NCBI GenBank assembly: GCA_938018045.1
Contig: CALIIP010000062.1
Span: forward strand, 1 to 14,576
Reading direction: 5' to 3'
DNA: 14,576 nucleotides
DNA from: an uncultured Flavobacteriaceae bacterium
Lineage (GTDB): Bacteria > Bacteroidota > Bacteroidia > Flavobacteriales > Flavobacteriaceae
In this document: positions 14,334 through 14,576 of the stretch, one piece after another
Numbering within the stretch: the stretch's first letter is position 1
Layout of the letters: the number at the start of each line of letters is the position of its first letter
Translations under genes and position numbers: made by a program
Notes under the pieces: generated by a model
Seen by the model: the letters and a program-made list of their open reading frames with translations, nothing else
The model's database searches: none
Told to the model about the DNA's origin: nothing

Positions 14334-14576
14334 TTAAGACATAACCATAGAATGATATACATTCTGGACATCATCTTCTTCTTCCAGTTTTTCTAATAAC
14401 TTTTCAACATCTGCTTGTTGTTCTTCGTTGAGTTGAGTTGTAGTTGTCGGAATTCTCTCAAAACCAGAAGATAAAATTTCTACTTTTTCTTCTTCAAAAA
14501 ATGATTGAATTGCTCCAAATTGCTCAAAAGGTGCATAGATGATAATTCCTTCTTCGTCATCAAAGACTTCTTCAAC
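14334..14576 (-). CDS. YebC/PmpR family protein, C-terminal part (runs off right edge)
   Basis: The minus strand is open from the window edge to a TAA at 14336-14334, giving the last 80 residues of a protein. The sequence contains EGIIIYAPFEQFGAIQSFF, then SSGFERIPTTTTQLNEEQ, and ends KLEEEDDVQNVYHSMVMS. The PTTTxxL and LEExDDVQNVYH patterns are the C-terminal hallmarks of the YebC/PmpR (TACO1) family, cytoplasmic proteins linked to transcriptional regulation and to translation of proline-rich stretches. The N-terminal two thirds lie outside the window. It converges on the plug-vWA gene with only 8 bases between the two stop codons and no hairpin between them. Confidence 0.9.
   Translation of the reverse strand, partial: VEEVFDDEEGIIIYAPFEQFGAIQSFFEEEKVEILSSGFERIPTTTTQLNEEQQADVEKLLEKLEEEDDVQNVYHSMVMS

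Overview
The window looks like chromosomal DNA of a marine-type Flavobacteriaceae (Bacteroidota). The evidence is the strongly AT-rich sequence, several close matches to the Bacteroidota -7 promoter element TAnnTTTG, A-rich translation starts without clear Shine-Dalgarno sequences, a SusC-like N-terminus in the last complete gene, and typical flavobacterial gene families. A Kordia-like genus is possible, but the sequence alone does not prove it. I see no prophage, transposase, CRISPR array, tRNA or rRNA.

Layout. The left edge (1-296, minus) is the N-terminal part of a sterol desaturase/fatty acid hydroxylase-type membrane protein. A plus-strand block follows: an SDR-type L-threonine 3-dehydrogenase (454-1416), a small four-helix membrane protein (1481-1867), a hairpin terminator, glycine C-acetyltransferase kbl (1940-3133) and a small anchored coiled-coil protein (3170-3472). 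Threonine dehydrogenase and Kbl together convert threonine to glycine and acetyl-CoA. Next is an AraC-family regulator (3554-4429) and a small secreted or anchored protein (4512-4898) whose promoter region carries phased TTTGT repeats, a likely regulator-target pair.

From 4980 comes menaquinone synthesis: menC and a CPBP-family intramembrane protease (4980-6991), then menE (11032-12096). Between them lies an inverted two-gene cassette (7053-10892, minus) of tandem DUF3857/transglutaminase-like exported proteins. The upstream one keeps a Cys-His-Asp triad; the downstream one appears to have lost it. A 20-bp-stem hairpin separates the convergent transcripts near 7000. menE carries two short palindromic repeat elements in frame inside its coding sequence.

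The right part holds a 700-residue exported protein (12223-14325) that joins a carboxypeptidase-regulatory-like domain and a TonB-receptor plug to a YfbK-type von Willebrand A domain, with no beta barrel. Upstream of its promoter is a 21-bp-period array of direct repeats. The right edge (14334-14576, minus) is the C-terminal part of a YebC/PmpR-family protein.

The points most worth a second look are the active/inactive transglutaminase-like pair, the repeats translated within menE, the iterated operator-like array before the plug-vWA fusion gene, and the AraC-target promoter repeats. No wholly new system is demonstrated.
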